This document shows positions 34,135-42,601 of a stretch of 64,000 nt of DNA, in pieces. The DNA is taken from positions 19,889-83,888 of the forward strand of contig NTHE01000035.1 in NCBI GenBank assembly GCA_002551355.1, read 5' to 3'. Position 1 is the first letter of the stretch. The number at the start of each line of letters is the position of its first letter. Under the pieces are notes generated by a model, which was not told the DNA's origin, did not search any database, and was given only the letters and a program-made list of their open reading frames with translations. The position numbers and the translations under genes are program-made. Origin of the DNA: Streptomyces sp. man185 (GTDB lineage: Bacteria; Actinomycetota; Actinomycetes; Streptomycetales; Streptomycetaceae).

Positions 34135-35601
34135 ATGAACGACCTCGTCCGCCAGCACACCGCTCTGAGCGACACCGACCTCGAGTGGCTCCATCTGCTG
34201 GTCTCGGAGTGGCAGCTGCTCTCCGACCTGTCCTTCGCCGACCTCGTGCTGTGGGTACCCACCCGCGACGGCACGCGGTACGTCTCCGTCGCCCAGATGC
34301 GCCCCAACACCGGGCCCACCTCCTACCAGGACGACATGGTCGGCCACCTGGTGCCGCGCGGCCGCCGCCCGCTGCTGGACGCGGCCCTGGACGAGGGCCG
34401 GATCGTGCGCGAGGGCGACCCGGAGTGGCGCGAGGAGGTGCCCGTACGGGTCGAGTCCATCCCCGTACGCCGTGACGGCCGGGTGCTCGGCGTCATCGCC
34501 CGCAACACCAACCTGCTCACCGTGCGCACCCCCTCCCGGCTGGAGCTCACCTACCTCCAGTCCGCCTCCGACCTGGCCCAGATGATCGCCGCCGGGTCCT
34601 TCCCCTTCCCGGGCCAGCAGGTCGACATGGACGCCTCCCCGCGCGTGGGCGACGGCCTGATCCGGCTCGACGCCGACGGGATCGTGCAGTACGCCAGCCC
34701 CAACGGCCTCTCCGCCTACCACCGCCTCGGCCTCGCCTCCGACCTGGTCGGCCACCACCTCGGCACCACCACCGCCGAACTCGCCCCGTCCCGGGGCCCG
34801 GTGGACGAGGCCCTGGTCAAGGTGGCCAGCGGGTACGCGCCCCGGGAGTTCGAGGTCGAGTGCGCGGGCGGGGTGATCCAGCTGCGGGCCATCCCGCTCA
34901 AGCCCAAGGGTGTCCGCATCGGCTCCCTGGTCCTGCTCCGGGACGTCACCGAACTGCGCCGCCGCGAACGCGAGTTGATCACCAAGGACGCGACCATCCG
35001 GGAGATCCACCACCGGGTGAAGAACAACCTCCAGACGGTGGCCGCCCTGTTGCGTCTCCAGTCCCGCCGGATGGACTCCGAGCAGGGCCGCGAGGCACTC
35101 AACGAGGCGGTCCGGCGCGTCGGTTCGATCGCCATCGTCCATGAGACGCTTTCCCAGAATCTGGACGAGCGGGTCGAGTTCGACGAGATCGCCGACCGGG
35201 TCATCGCGATGGTGTCGGAGATCTCCCCGGGCAAGGTGACCTGCCGGCGCACCGGACGCTTCGGCATCCTCGACGCCGAGGTCGCCACCCCGCTCTCCAT
35301 GGTGCTGACCGAGGTGCTGCAGAACGCCCTGGAGCACGCCTTCGCCGTGGCCGACCACGGGACGGTGGAGGTCTCCGCCGTGCGCGGCGGATCGCCCACC
35401 GAGGGGCGGCTGCTGATCACCGTCACCGACGACGGGCGCGGGCTGCCCGAGGGGTTCGACCCGAAGCGGGCCGGCAACCTCGGGCTCCAGATCGTGCGGA
35501 CCCTGGTGGAGGGGGAGTTGGGCGGCACGTTCGGCATGGTCCCGGCCCCCGAACGCGGAACCCAGGTGGTGCTGGACCTCCCGGTCAGCGGCGACAAGTA
35601 G
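34135..35601 (+). CDS. Sensor histidine kinase, PdtaS-like
   Basis: The 488-residue soluble kinase has an N-terminal GAF-type domain (about 1-150), a PAS domain (about 165-275), a HisKA_2 helix with TIREIHHRVKNNLQTVAALL (phospho-His near residue 292), then HATPase motifs VLTEVLQNALEHAF (N box), DDGRGLPEGF and GNLGLQIV (G boxes). The domain order and the neighbouring wblE match mycobacterial PdtaS next to whiB1. No response regulator gene is adjacent; PdtaS signals to an ANTAR protein encoded elsewhere. ATG 34135 and an in-frame GTG 34126 are both possible starts. Confidence 0.9.
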   Translation: MNDLVRQHTALSDTDLEWLHLLVSEWQLLSDLSFADLVLWVPTRDGTRYVSVAQMRPNTGPTSYQDDMVGHLVPRGRRPLLDAALDEGRIVREGDPEWREEVPVRVESIPVRRDGRVLGVIARNTNLLTVRTPSRLELTYLQSASDLAQMIAAGSFPFPGQQVDMDASPRVGDGLIRLDADGIVQYASPNGLSAYHRLGLASDLVGHHLGTTTAELAPSRGPVDEALVKVASGYAPREFEVECAGGVIQLRAIPLKPKGVRIGSLVLLRDVTELRRRERELITKDATIREIHHRVKNNLQTVAALLRLQSRRMDSEQGREALNEAVRRVGSIAIVHETLSQNLDERVEFDEIADRVIAMVSEISPGKVTCRRTGRFGILDAEVATPLSMVLTEVLQNALEHAFAVADHGTVEVSAVRGGSPTEGRLLITVTDDGRGLPEGFDPKRAGNLGLQIVRTLVEGELGGTFGMVPAPERGTQVVLDLPVSGDK

Positions 35602-35644
35602 GAAAACGGAAGCGCGTACAGCAGGCGGAGCACACACAGCAGAA

Positions 35645-35676
35645 CGGGCCCGGACCGTGGTGACGGTCCGGGCCCG
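35645..35676 (+). terminator. Terminator of the PdtaS-like kinase gene
   Basis: A 14-bp perfect stem (35645-35658 with 35663-35676) lies 43 bases after the stop. It also lies beyond wblE on the other strand. Confidence 0.8.
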
Positions 35677-35791
35677 CTCCGTGATGCTCACGTTGCGATG
35701 CGCTTCGGGGTACTGCGCGCTGCGACTCGAAGGCGGGGCTGTGCGTACGCTCTGTACGCGCCGCCGGGCTGAGGCTTGGTGCGGTTCTCGC

Positions 35792-36049
35792 TCAGGCGCT
35801 TGCGTTGCGCGCCCGGTTGCGAGCGGCGCGGCGCTTCATCGCGCGGCGCTCGTCCTCGCTGAGTCCACCCCAGACGCCGGAGTCCTGGCCGGACTCGAGC
35901 GCCCACTGCAGGCACTGCTCCATGACGGGGCAGCGGCGGCAGACGGCCTTGGCTTCCTCGATCTGCAGCAGCGCAGGACCGGTGTTGCCGATGGGGAAGA
36001 ACAGCTCGGGGTCTTCCTCACGACAAACGGCGTTGTGACGCCAGTCCAT
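35792..36049 (-). CDS. wblE: WhiB-like iron-sulfur protein WblE (WhiB1 orthologue)
   Basis: The 85 residues contain the four cluster ligands Cys9, Cys37, Cys40 and Cys46 (CRRCPVMEQC), the GVWGG turn and a basic C-terminal tail RRAMKRRAARNRARN for DNA contact. In mycobacteria the orthologue WhiB1 binds the principal sigma factor and responds to NO through a [4Fe-4S] cluster. The gene is convergent with the PdtaS-like kinase. A CRP-type palindrome lies upstream. Confidence 0.95.
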   Translation of the reverse strand: MDWRHNAVCREEDPELFFPIGNTGPALLQIEEAKAVCRRCPVMEQCLQWALESGQDSGVWGGLSEDERRAMKRRAARNRARNASA

Positions 36050-36368
36050 GGCTGCTACCTCTCCTTGGTATTACACGCTTGTTGCTTGTGAATGTGAACG
36101 CTTTCACGAATCCCCCCACAGGTGACGGGCCGACTCCCAGATGGACTGGGTGTGGTCTGTGTAGTGAGGAGGGGTTCTGGCTCTCAGTGGAGGCCGGTGT
36201 TGCGGGCCGTCCCGATCGCCATGTAGAGATTCGCAAACCTCGGCGGCGGATACAACCCCTTCTGGAAAGTTTTTTTTGATTCCTCGGTGTCGACTAGGTC
36301 ACAGCCGCACTTCTTAGGGGTGGGGGCCAGTCCAAACGTTCGAGTTAAAGGACTTTGGGCCCTTCCAC
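36050..36368. other. 319-bp region upstream of wblE
   Basis: No gene is supported; short open frames here lack ribosome-binding sites and plausible composition. The first 60 bp hold the wblE promoter side: TAATAC on the minus strand near 36069-36074 and a CRP-type palindrome. An unusual run of eight T (36270-36277) occurs in otherwise GC-rich DNA. Confidence 0.6.
36093..36108. promoter_or_regulatory. CRP-type binding site upstream of wblE
   Basis: TGTGA (36093-36097), six bases, TCACG (36104-36108): nine of ten positions match the TGTGA-N6-TCACA palindrome. It is centred about 51 bp upstream of the wblE start. Mycobacterial whiB1 is known to be controlled by CRP. Confidence 0.7.
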
Positions 36369-37337
36369 TCACACAATCACACGCAGTGCACGGCGTACGC
36401 CTGTGAACGTCACGCTCGTACGCAGTCCCAGGTGGTCACCGTCCATCTGGAAGGGCAGTGGAACCTTTGAATGCAAGGTGAAGTCCGTGAGGTCATGCCG
36501 TGAAACAGCATGCTTGCCGCGAGGCCCCTTCTCGGGGCTCGAAGTGAGTAGCTGGGTGCCGTACAGGGCCACCGCCGGGGTGGACAGACGCTTCAGTCCG
36601 AGGACGTCCAGCGCGGTGTCGAAGGAGGCCTTCGGCGAGGCGTACATCGGGCGATTGCCCAGGTAGGTCCAGGGGGCGGTGTTGCAGATTATGGAGAGCG
36701 CGAGGTCGGTCACCGGGTCCTGGCCGGGCACGTCGAGCGTGATCTGACCCTGTCTGCGATGGGCCTCGTTCAGGAACTGCCGCACCACCTGGCGTACGTA
36801 CAGGGCGTGCGTCGAACGCTTCCCGTGCTCGCGTTTCTGTTCGACGCGGCCGATGACTCCGGCGTCGAATCCGAGACCGGCGCAGAAAGTGAACCAGCGT
36901 TCGGGGACCGACTCGTCCTCGGTTCCCGGGGTGCCGGCGGCCAGGCCCAGACCAACCGTGCGTTCGGTCCGGTTCTCCAGGGCGTCCAGGATCGCGCCGG
37001 TCGCCTCCACCGCGTCGTTCGGCAGCCCCAGAGCGCGCGCGAAGACATTGGTGGACCCGCCGGGGACCACGGCGAGCTTCGGGAGGCTGTCCACGTCCGG
37101 GCCCCGGTGCAGCAGCCCGTTCACGACCTCGTTCACCGTGCCGTCGCCGCCGAGGGCGACCACCAGATCGATGTCGTCGCTGTCCGCGGCCCGCCGCCCC
37201 AGGTCCCGTGCGTGCCCCCGGTACTCCGTGGTCACCGCCTCCAGCTTCATCTCGCTGGCCAGCGCGTGGATGAGCACGTCACGGGTGCGGGCACTGGTGG
37301 TGGTAGCAGCTGGGTTGACCACGAGGAGTGCGCGCAT
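36369..37337 (-). CDS. Diacylglycerol/lipid kinase
   Basis: The 322-residue protein has the DAGK catalytic fold: LLVVNPAATTTSAR at the start, the nucleotide loop VVALGGDGTVNEVVNG (about 60-75), and VVPGGSTNVFARALGLP (about 90-106). The C-terminal beta-sandwich follows YegS/DagK. It phosphorylates diacylglycerol or a related lipid at the membrane face. ATG 37337. Confidence 0.9.
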   Translation of the reverse strand: MRALLVVNPAATTTSARTRDVLIHALASEMKLEAVTTEYRGHARDLGRRAADSDDIDLVVALGGDGTVNEVVNGLLHRGPDVDSLPKLAVVPGGSTNVFARALGLPNDAVEATGAILDALENRTERTVGLGLAAGTPGTEDESVPERWFTFCAGLGFDAGVIGRVEQKREHGKRSTHALYVRQVVRQFLNEAHRRQGQITLDVPGQDPVTDLALSIICNTAPWTYLGNRPMYASPKASFDTALDVLGLKRLSTPAVALYGTQLLTSSPEKGPRGKHAVSRHDLTDFTLHSKVPLPFQMDGDHLGLRTSVTFTGVRRALRVIV

Positions 37338-37502
37338 GACGGCCAGCCTACCTACCGGGCGGTTGGGTGCTGTAGTCCCGGTTCGCTGCGCTCCAGGCCC
37401 GTGACGGAGCGTGACGGGCCGCCCCTGGCCGCCGCCGAACGGGTGCGGCTCCCGCGCACCCCGGCTTCACTTCCGGGCCCCTGGGATGCCAACCTGAAAG
37501 GC

Positions 37503-37952
37503 GTGAGCACTCAGCAGACACCGTCCACGCCGTCGTCCTCCACCGCGGAGCGCCCGACCAGGATCACCGTCCTCGCCGGAGTCAACGCCCTCGAAGGCGT
37601 GGCCCTCGCCGTCGGCGGGGCCTACCTGCTGATCATGGGACTGCTCGGAAACCTGGAAAGCACGCAGCAGGCGGAGACGGTCGGGGTCACGCTGGTCGCG
37701 CTCGGCGCGATCCCGCTGATCGCCGCCCGCGGACTGCTGCTGCTGCGCAGCTGGAGCCGGGGGCCCGCGCTGATCACCCAGATCATGGCGCTGCCGGTGG
37801 CCTGGACGCTGCTGCGCTCGCAGGGTGCGCTGATCCCCACCGGGATCGTCCTGGCGGCGGTCGCCGTCACCGGCCTCGTGCTCGTCCTGAACCCGGCGAC
37901 CACCCAGGACCTGGGCATCCGCCGGGGACCGAGGGCGACCCCCGAGGCCTGA
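37503..37952 (+). CDS. Small four-helix membrane protein
   Basis: The 149 residues have a Ser/Thr/Pro-rich N-terminus and four hydrophobic segments (about 28-48, 58-78, 88-105, 112-132), ending in a basic tail. GTG start, with AAAGGCG upstream. No characterised family is recognised. It lies alone between dagK and sigH, divergent from the former and convergent with the latter. Confidence 0.7.
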   Translation: MSTQQTPSTPSSSTAERPTRITVLAGVNALEGVALAVGGAYLLIMGLLGNLESTQQAETVGVTLVALGAIPLIAARGLLLLRSWSRGPALITQIMALPVAWTLLRSQGALIPTGIVLAAVAVTGLVLVLNPATTQDLGIRRGPRATPEA

Positions 37953-37989
37953 GCCGGCCCACCCCGCCCTTCCCGGGCCCGCTCCTCGC

Positions 37990-38946
37990 CTATTCCTCGA
38001 CGAGCAGCCGCTCGCGCAGCTGCGCCAGCGTGCGGGCCAGCAGCCGCGAGACGTGCATCTGCGAGATGCCGACCTCCTGGGCGATCTGCGACTGCGTCAT
38101 GTTCCCGAAGAAGCGCAGCAGCAGGATGCGCTTCTCGCGCGGCGGCAGGTCCTCCAGGAGCGGCTTGAGCGACTCCCGGTACTCCACGCCCTCCAGCGCC
38201 TCGTCCTCCGAGCCCAGCGTGTCCGCGACCGCCGGCGACTCGTCGTCCGTGTCCGGCACGTCCAGCGAGAGCGTGCTGTACGCGTTGGCCGACTCCAGGC
38301 CCTCCAGCACCTCCTCCTCGGAGATGCCGAGCCGCTCGGCCAGCTCGTGCACGGTGGGCGAACGGCCGTGCTGCTGGGAGAGCTCCGCGGTGGCCGTGGT
38401 CAGCGAAAGACGCAGCTCCTGGAGACGGCGCGGCACCCGCACCGCCCAGCCCTTGTCCCGGAAGTGGCGCTTGATCTCACCGACCACCGTGGGCGTGGCA
38501 TACGTCGAGAACTCCACCCCCCGGTCCGGGTCGAACCGGTCCACGGACTTGATCAGCCCGATCGTGGCGACCTGCGTCAGGTCGTCCAGCGGCTCCCCGC
38601 GATTGCGGAAGCGACGGGCCAGATGCTCCACCAGCGGCAGATGCATCCGCACCAGCCGGTTGCGCAGTTCGGCCTTCTCCGCCGAACCGTCGGGCAGCTC
38701 CCGCAGCTCGAAGAACAGGGCCCGGGCCCCGCTGCGGTCGTGTGGATCGTGGTGCCCGTGCTCGCTCATCTGGCCCGCCCGCTCTGCCTGCGACTGCTGC
38801 TCCACCGCGACGTCGAAGCCCTCGGGCCCGTCCGCTCCGTCCTCCGGATGCGGCCGGGCCTGTTGCTCCGGGATGCCTGCTGGGCGCACCACCCCGGATC
38901 GGATCGTCTCGTCCCGCACAGGACCGTCCCCGTTCCCGTCGCTCAC
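37990..38946 (-). CDS. sigH: SigB-family stress sigma factor SigH
   Basis: The 318-residue sigma factor has regions 2 (PLVEHLARRFRNRGEPLDDL, then DLTQVATIGLIKSVDRFDPD), 3 (LAERLGISEEEVLEGLESA) and 4 (LPPREKRILLLRFFGNMTQS with the HTH QIAQEVGISQMHVSRLLART). A long acidic N-terminal extension of about 75 residues precedes region 2. An internal ATG at 38769 could yield a shorter isoform of about 259 residues, as multiple SigH products are known in S. coelicolor. GTG start overlaps the anti-sigma stop. It governs osmotic/heat stress and septation. Confidence 0.88.
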   Translation of the reverse strand: MSDGNGDGPVRDETIRSGVVRPAGIPEQQARPHPEDGADGPEGFDVAVEQQSQAERAGQMSEHGHHDPHDRSGARALFFELRELPDGSAEKAELRNRLVRMHLPLVEHLARRFRNRGEPLDDLTQVATIGLIKSVDRFDPDRGVEFSTYATPTVVGEIKRHFRDKGWAVRVPRRLQELRLSLTTATAELSQQHGRSPTVHELAERLGISEEEVLEGLESANAYSTLSLDVPDTDDESPAVADTLGSEDEALEGVEYRESLKPLLEDLPPREKRILLLRFFGNMTQSQIAQEVGISQMHVSRLLARTLAQLRERLLVEE

Positions 38947-39356
38947 GCCGGCCCGGGGCCCGCGCCGCGCTGTTTGTAGAGGCTGATGCTGACCGTACGG
39001 TCGTCCGCGACCGTGGAGTCGACCTTGCCGGCCAGCGCGGAGAGCACCGTCCAGGCGAAGGTGTCGCGCTCGGGCGCCCGGCCGTCCGTGGTGGGCGCCG
39101 ACACCGTCACTTCGAGGGAGTCGTCGACGAGACGGAAGACGCAGCTGAGGACGGAGCCCGGCACGGCCTGCTGGAGCAGGATCGCGCAGGCCTCGTCGAC
39201 CGCGATGCGAAGGTCCTCGATCTCGTCGAGAGTGAAGTCCAAACGCGCTGCGAGACCGGCCGTGGCCGTTCGCAGCACCGACAGGTAGGCACCCGCAGCG
39301 GGCAGCCGGACTTCCACGAAGTCCTGATTACCGGGCTCGCCTGCGATCTGGGACAC
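38943..39356 (-). CDS. rshA: RsbW-like anti-sigma factor of SigH
   Basis: The 137 residues form a GHKL kinase-type anti-sigma domain: LRTATAGLAARLDFTLDEIE and the N box LRIAVDEACAILLQQ (about 65-79). A later segment ends in VADDRTVSISLYK. The GTG at 39356 is favoured because GGAGG lies 6-10 bases upstream; GTG 39362 and a start at 39416 are alternatives. The stop overlaps the sigH GTG by 4 bp (GTGA). It should sequester SigH until an antagonist releases it. Confidence 0.88.
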   Translation of the reverse strand: MSQIAGEPGNQDFVEVRLPAAGAYLSVLRTATAGLAARLDFTLDEIEDLRIAVDEACAILLQQAVPGSVLSCVFRLVDDSLEVTVSAPTTDGRAPERDTFAWTVLSALAGKVDSTVADDRTVSISLYKQRGAGPGPA

Positions 39357-39484
39357 CCTCACCTCCAAGGTGGCACAAACTCTTTCGAGGTTCCGGGAAG
39401 GGTGGCCCGGAGCCATGCGGTCCGTCGACGGTTCTTCGGCTCGGCGACGTTATCGGATCCATGATGCCGTGTCGTGCGGACCCC

Positions 39485-39519
39485 ATACCCCGACCGTCAC
39501 TCATGGTAAGCCCATGAGT
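39485..39519 (-). promoter_or_regulatory. SigB-type promoter and palindrome upstream of rshA-sigH
   Basis: On the minus strand GCTTAC (39506-39511), 15 bases, then GGGTAT (39485-39490) resembles SigB-family promoters, implying autoregulation. An 8-bp inverted repeat ACTCATGG...CCATGAGT (39499-39506 with 39512-39519) overlaps it. SigH genes are known BldD targets, but a BldD assignment is not proven. Confidence 0.5.
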
Positions 39520-39588
39520 ACGCACAGTGGCTAGGGGTCTGCGGCGTCCAATTGCGAAGAACCAGCGCCGCATTGACGTACCCAGGCC

Positions 39589-39849
39589 TCAGACGATCGA
39601 ACCGTCCTCGAAGCACCAGCGCCAGCTCTCGCCCGGCTCGAAGCTCCGCATCACGGGGTGGCCGGTCGCCCGGAAGTGTCCGGAGGCGTGCCGCAGCGGC
39701 GACGAATCGCAGCAGCCGACGTGCCCGCAGGTCAGGCAGAGCCGAAGCTGCACGGGGTGGGTGCCCGCCTCCAGACACTCGGGACACGTCTTCCCGAGCG
39801 GCACGGGCTCGGGGCGTGGCAGATCCGCTACATGCGCACACTCGATCAT
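39589..39849 (-). CDS. UBP-type zinc-finger protein
   Basis: The 86 residues are a single ZnF-UBP domain. Ligands are visible at MIECAHV, KTCPECLE, RLCLTCGHVGCCDSS and the HASGHFRATGHPV histidine run. In eukaryotes this domain binds the ubiquitin C-terminus; bacterial stand-alone versions are of unknown function and probably only structural or nucleic-acid linked. It is divergent from the antiporter gene, with 36 bp between starts. Confidence 0.88.
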   Translation of the reverse strand: MIECAHVADLPRPEPVPLGKTCPECLEAGTHPVQLRLCLTCGHVGCCDSSPLRHASGHFRATGHPVMRSFEPGESWRWCFEDGSIV

Positions 39850-39885
39850 GATGGGCAGATTACGACGGATCCGAGGGACGGTGGG

Positions 39886-41487
39886 ATGGACGCGCTGCCG
39901 CTGGTGGCCCTGGTCGCGGTCAGTGCGGCGGTGGCCGGCGCGGCCCGCCGCACACCGGTGCCGGCCCCGCTCGTCCTGGTCGCTGTGGGGCTCGTGGCCG
40001 GCTATCTGCCGGGGGTGCCGACGTACCACCTGGACGCGCACGTGGTCCTCCCGCTGCTGCTTCCGCCGTTGCTCTACACGGCGGCCGTGGACAGCTCCTA
40101 CCTGGATCTGCGGGCCAACATCCGGCCGGTCGCGCTGCTCTCCGTGGGCTACACCCTCTTCGCGACCGTGGCGGTGGGCTGGCTCGCTCACCGGATCATC
40201 CCGGACCTGCCGCTGACCGCCGCACTGGTCCTGGGGGCGGTCGTCGCCCCGCCGGACGCCGTGACGGCCGCCGCCATCGCCCGCCGGGTCGGGCTGCCCG
40301 CCCGGGTCACCACGATCCTCCAGGGCGAGTCCCTCGTGAACGACGCCACGGCGATCACCGCCTTCCGGGTGGCGCTCGCCGCCGCCGTGGGGGAGGGCAT
40401 GAGCTGGGGCGAGGGCATCGCCGAGTTCCTGCTCGCCGCGATCGGCGGGGTCGGCGTCGGACTGCTGCTGATGGCGCCGCTGCACTGGCTGCGCACCCAT
40501 CTCAAGGAAGCGCTCCTCCAGAACACGCTGTCCCTCCTCATTCCTTTCGTGGCGTACGCGGCGGCCGAACGGGTGCACGCCTCCGGTGTCCTGGCCGTGG
40601 TCGTCGTCGCCCTCTACCTGGGTCACCGCTCCTGGCAGGTCGACTTCGCCACCCGGCTCCAGGAAGCGGCCGTCTGGAAGATGGTGGCGTTCATCCTGGA
40701 GTCCGCGGTTTTCGCCCTGATCGGCCTTCAGCTGCCCTTCGTCCTGAAAGGGCTCGGCCCGTTCGGCGTCACCGAGGCCATCGGTTACGCGGTCATCGTC
40801 TTTCTGGCCGTCGTCGTGGTCCGCTTCGTCTGGGTCTATCCGGCCACCTATCTGCCCCGGTGGCTCTCCCGCCGGGTCCGGGAGCGCGAGCCCGGGACCG
40901 ACTGGACCGCGCCGCTGATCGTGGGCTGGGCGGGGATGCGCGGAGTGGTCTCGCTCGCCGTCGCGTTCTCCATCCCTTTGGTCACGCACGACGGGGAGCC
41001 GTTCCCGGCCCGCAGTCTGGTGCTGTTCCTGACCTTCACCACCGTCATCGGGACGCTGGTGATCCAGGGCCTCACGCTGCCCGTGCTCGTCCGCGTACTG
41101 AAGCTCCCCGGTCCCGACGCGCAGACCGTCACGCTCATCGAGGCGCAGGCCCAGAGCGAGGCGTCCGAGGCGGCGGAAGCCCGGCTGCGCGAACTGCTCG
41201 ACGATCCGCACAACAGCCTGCCGCCTCCGCTGGCCGACCGGCTGCGCAGCGTGCTGGAGCGCCGCCGCAACGCCGTGTGGGAGCGCCTCGGGGCCGCCGA
41301 CCCGGTCACCGGGGAATCGGCGGACGACACCTACCGGCGGCTGTCGCGGGAGATGATCGAGGCCGAGCGCGCGGTCTTCGTCCGGCTCCGGGACGAGCGG
41401 CGGATCGACGACGAGATGATGCGCACGCTGCTGCGCCGACTGGACCTGGAGGAGGCGGCGGTCTATCGGGAGACGGACGAGTCCTGA
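39886..41487 (+). CDS. Na+/H+ antiporter of the CPA1 family
   Basis: The 533 residues comprise about 12 transmembrane helices followed by a hydrophilic C-terminal helix bundle (about 420-533). The ion-binding helix reads VLGAVVAPPDAVTAAAIA (about 118-135). The GESLVNDATAITAF helix (about 150) is characteristic of bacterial NhaP/CPA1. The start MDALPLV at 39886 is chosen over a longer frame antisense to the zinc-finger gene. It exchanges Na+ (or K+) for H+. It overlaps the convergent PLP-enzyme gene by 25 bp. Confidence 0.9.
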   Translation: MDALPLVALVAVSAAVAGAARRTPVPAPLVLVAVGLVAGYLPGVPTYHLDAHVVLPLLLPPLLYTAAVDSSYLDLRANIRPVALLSVGYTLFATVAVGWLAHRIIPDLPLTAALVLGAVVAPPDAVTAAAIARRVGLPARVTTILQGESLVNDATAITAFRVALAAAVGEGMSWGEGIAEFLLAAIGGVGVGLLLMAPLHWLRTHLKEALLQNTLSLLIPFVAYAAAERVHASGVLAVVVVALYLGHRSWQVDFATRLQEAAVWKMVAFILESAVFALIGLQLPFVLKGLGPFGVTEAIGYAVIVFLAVVVVRFVWVYPATYLPRWLSRRVREREPGTDWTAPLIVGWAGMRGVVSLAVAFSIPLVTHDGEPFPARSLVLFLTFTTVIGTLVIQGLTLPVLVRVLKLPGPDAQTVTLIEAQAQSEASEAAEARLRELLDDPHNSLPPPLADRLRSVLERRRNAVWERLGAADPVTGESADDTYRRLSREMIEAERAVFVRLRDERRIDDEMMRTLLRRLDLEEAAVYRETDES

Positions 41488-42404
41488 AGCGGCGGCGGGT
41501 CCGGGGCGCCGGTGATCACGGCGCCCACCCGGGTGCCCGGCGCGAACGCCCCCTCCTCGGCCAGCGCGGTCAGCGCGAACAGCAGCTTGGCGACGTAGAC
41601 CCGCTCCACGGGTAGCCCGTGCCGGTCCTCGAAGCCGTCGGCGAAGGCCGCCAGCTCCGGTGTCGTACGGGCGTAGCCGCCGAAGGTGAAGCGCTCCTCC
41701 AGCGACCAGCTCCCGGCGGGACCGCCGAACGCCTCGCGCTGAAGCCGCTCCACCTCCTTCGCCAGGAAGCCACCGCCGACCACCGCGACGCCCAGGGCCC
41801 GCTGTCCGGTGGCCAGCCCGGCGGCGAGCCCGGCCAGGGTGCCGCCGGTCCCGCACGCCACGGCCGCCACATCCACCTCTCCGGTCAACTCGCGCCCCAG
41901 CGCCGTACAGCCCTGTGCGGCGGGCGCGTTGCTGCCGCCCTCCGGGATGACCTCCACGTCCCCGAACAGGCTCAGCAGCCCCTCCAGGACCTCGGGGGAG
42001 GCCTTCGCCCGGTACGTCGGACGGTCCACGAAGTGCAGGCGCATGCCGTCGGCCGCGCACCGGGCGAGCGAGGGGTTCAGCGGCCGGCGCGCCAGCTCGT
42101 CGCCGCGGACGACGCCGATGGTGGGAAACCCGAGCAGCCGCCCGGCCGCGGCGGTGGCCCGCAGGTGGTTGGAGTACGCGCCGCCGAAGGTGAGGACGGT
42201 GCGCCCGGCGGCGGCCTCCAGGTTGAGGGCGAGTTTGCGCCACTTGTTGCCCGGCAGATCCGGGTGGATCAGGTCGTCCCGCTTGAGGAGCAGCCGCACC
42301 CCGTGGCGCGCGAAGCGCTCGTCGTGGACCTCCCGCAGCGGGGAGGGCACCCGGGGCCGCAGGAGGGCGTCGAGGCGGGGCGGGCTGGGGGGCGGGTTGT
42401 TCAC
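41463..42404 (-). CDS. PLP-dependent ACC deaminase / D-cysteine desulfhydrase-like enzyme
   Basis: The 313-residue enzyme is a fold-type II PLP protein. The Schiff-base Lys lies in PGNKWRKLALNL (about 47-58), followed by LTFGGAYSNHLRATAAAG with the Asn and Ser of the active site, and the phosphate loop ACGTGGTLAGLAAGL. Members act on 1-aminocyclopropane-1-carboxylate or D-cysteine; sequence alone does not decide. GTG start at 42404 (VNNPPPSP). A longer frame adds a low-complexity leader. Confidence 0.82.
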   Translation of the reverse strand: MNNPPPSPPRLDALLRPRVPSPLREVHDERFARHGVRLLLKRDDLIHPDLPGNKWRKLALNLEAAAGRTVLTFGGAYSNHLRATAAAGRLLGFPTIGVVRGDELARRPLNPSLARCAADGMRLHFVDRPTYRAKASPEVLEGLLSLFGDVEVIPEGGSNAPAAQGCTALGRELTGEVDVAAVACGTGGTLAGLAAGLATGQRALGVAVVGGGFLAKEVERLQREAFGGPAGSWSLEERFTFGGYARTTPELAAFADGFEDRHGLPVERVYVAKLLFALTALAEEGAFAPGTRVGAVITGAPDPPPLQDSSVSR

Positions 42405-42601
42405 CCGCCCATTGTCGCCCTCGCGCCCGACGGCCTCCTCCAGTCCCTCCAGCTCCCGGGTGAGCCCCCCGCCCCGGCCGCGACGGTGCAACGTGCCCCA
42501 CCCGAAGGCGGATTAGTCACACTCTTTTGTGTAATGGCGGCACGGTCCTCCTGCTGAAAGGCTTTTGCTCGCAGGTCAGCCCATGATCGAGAGGACGTCA
42601 G
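42405..42601. promoter_or_regulatory. eshA upstream region
   Basis: This 197-bp divergent gap holds an AT-rich imperfect palindrome TCACACTCTTTTGTGTAA (42517-42534) and GAGAGGACG before eshA. The palindrome is a candidate operator. It does not match the CRP consensus in orientation. Confidence 0.4.

Noticed and set aside
36184..36372. Short 62-codon minus-strand frame upstream of wblE
   Set aside because: No ribosome-binding site or recognisable composition; it overlaps the dagK stop and is best treated as non-coding.
42517..42534. CRP site upstream of eshA
   Set aside because: The arms read TCACAC...GTGTAA, the opposite orientation to TGTGA...TCACA, so a CRP assignment is not supported.
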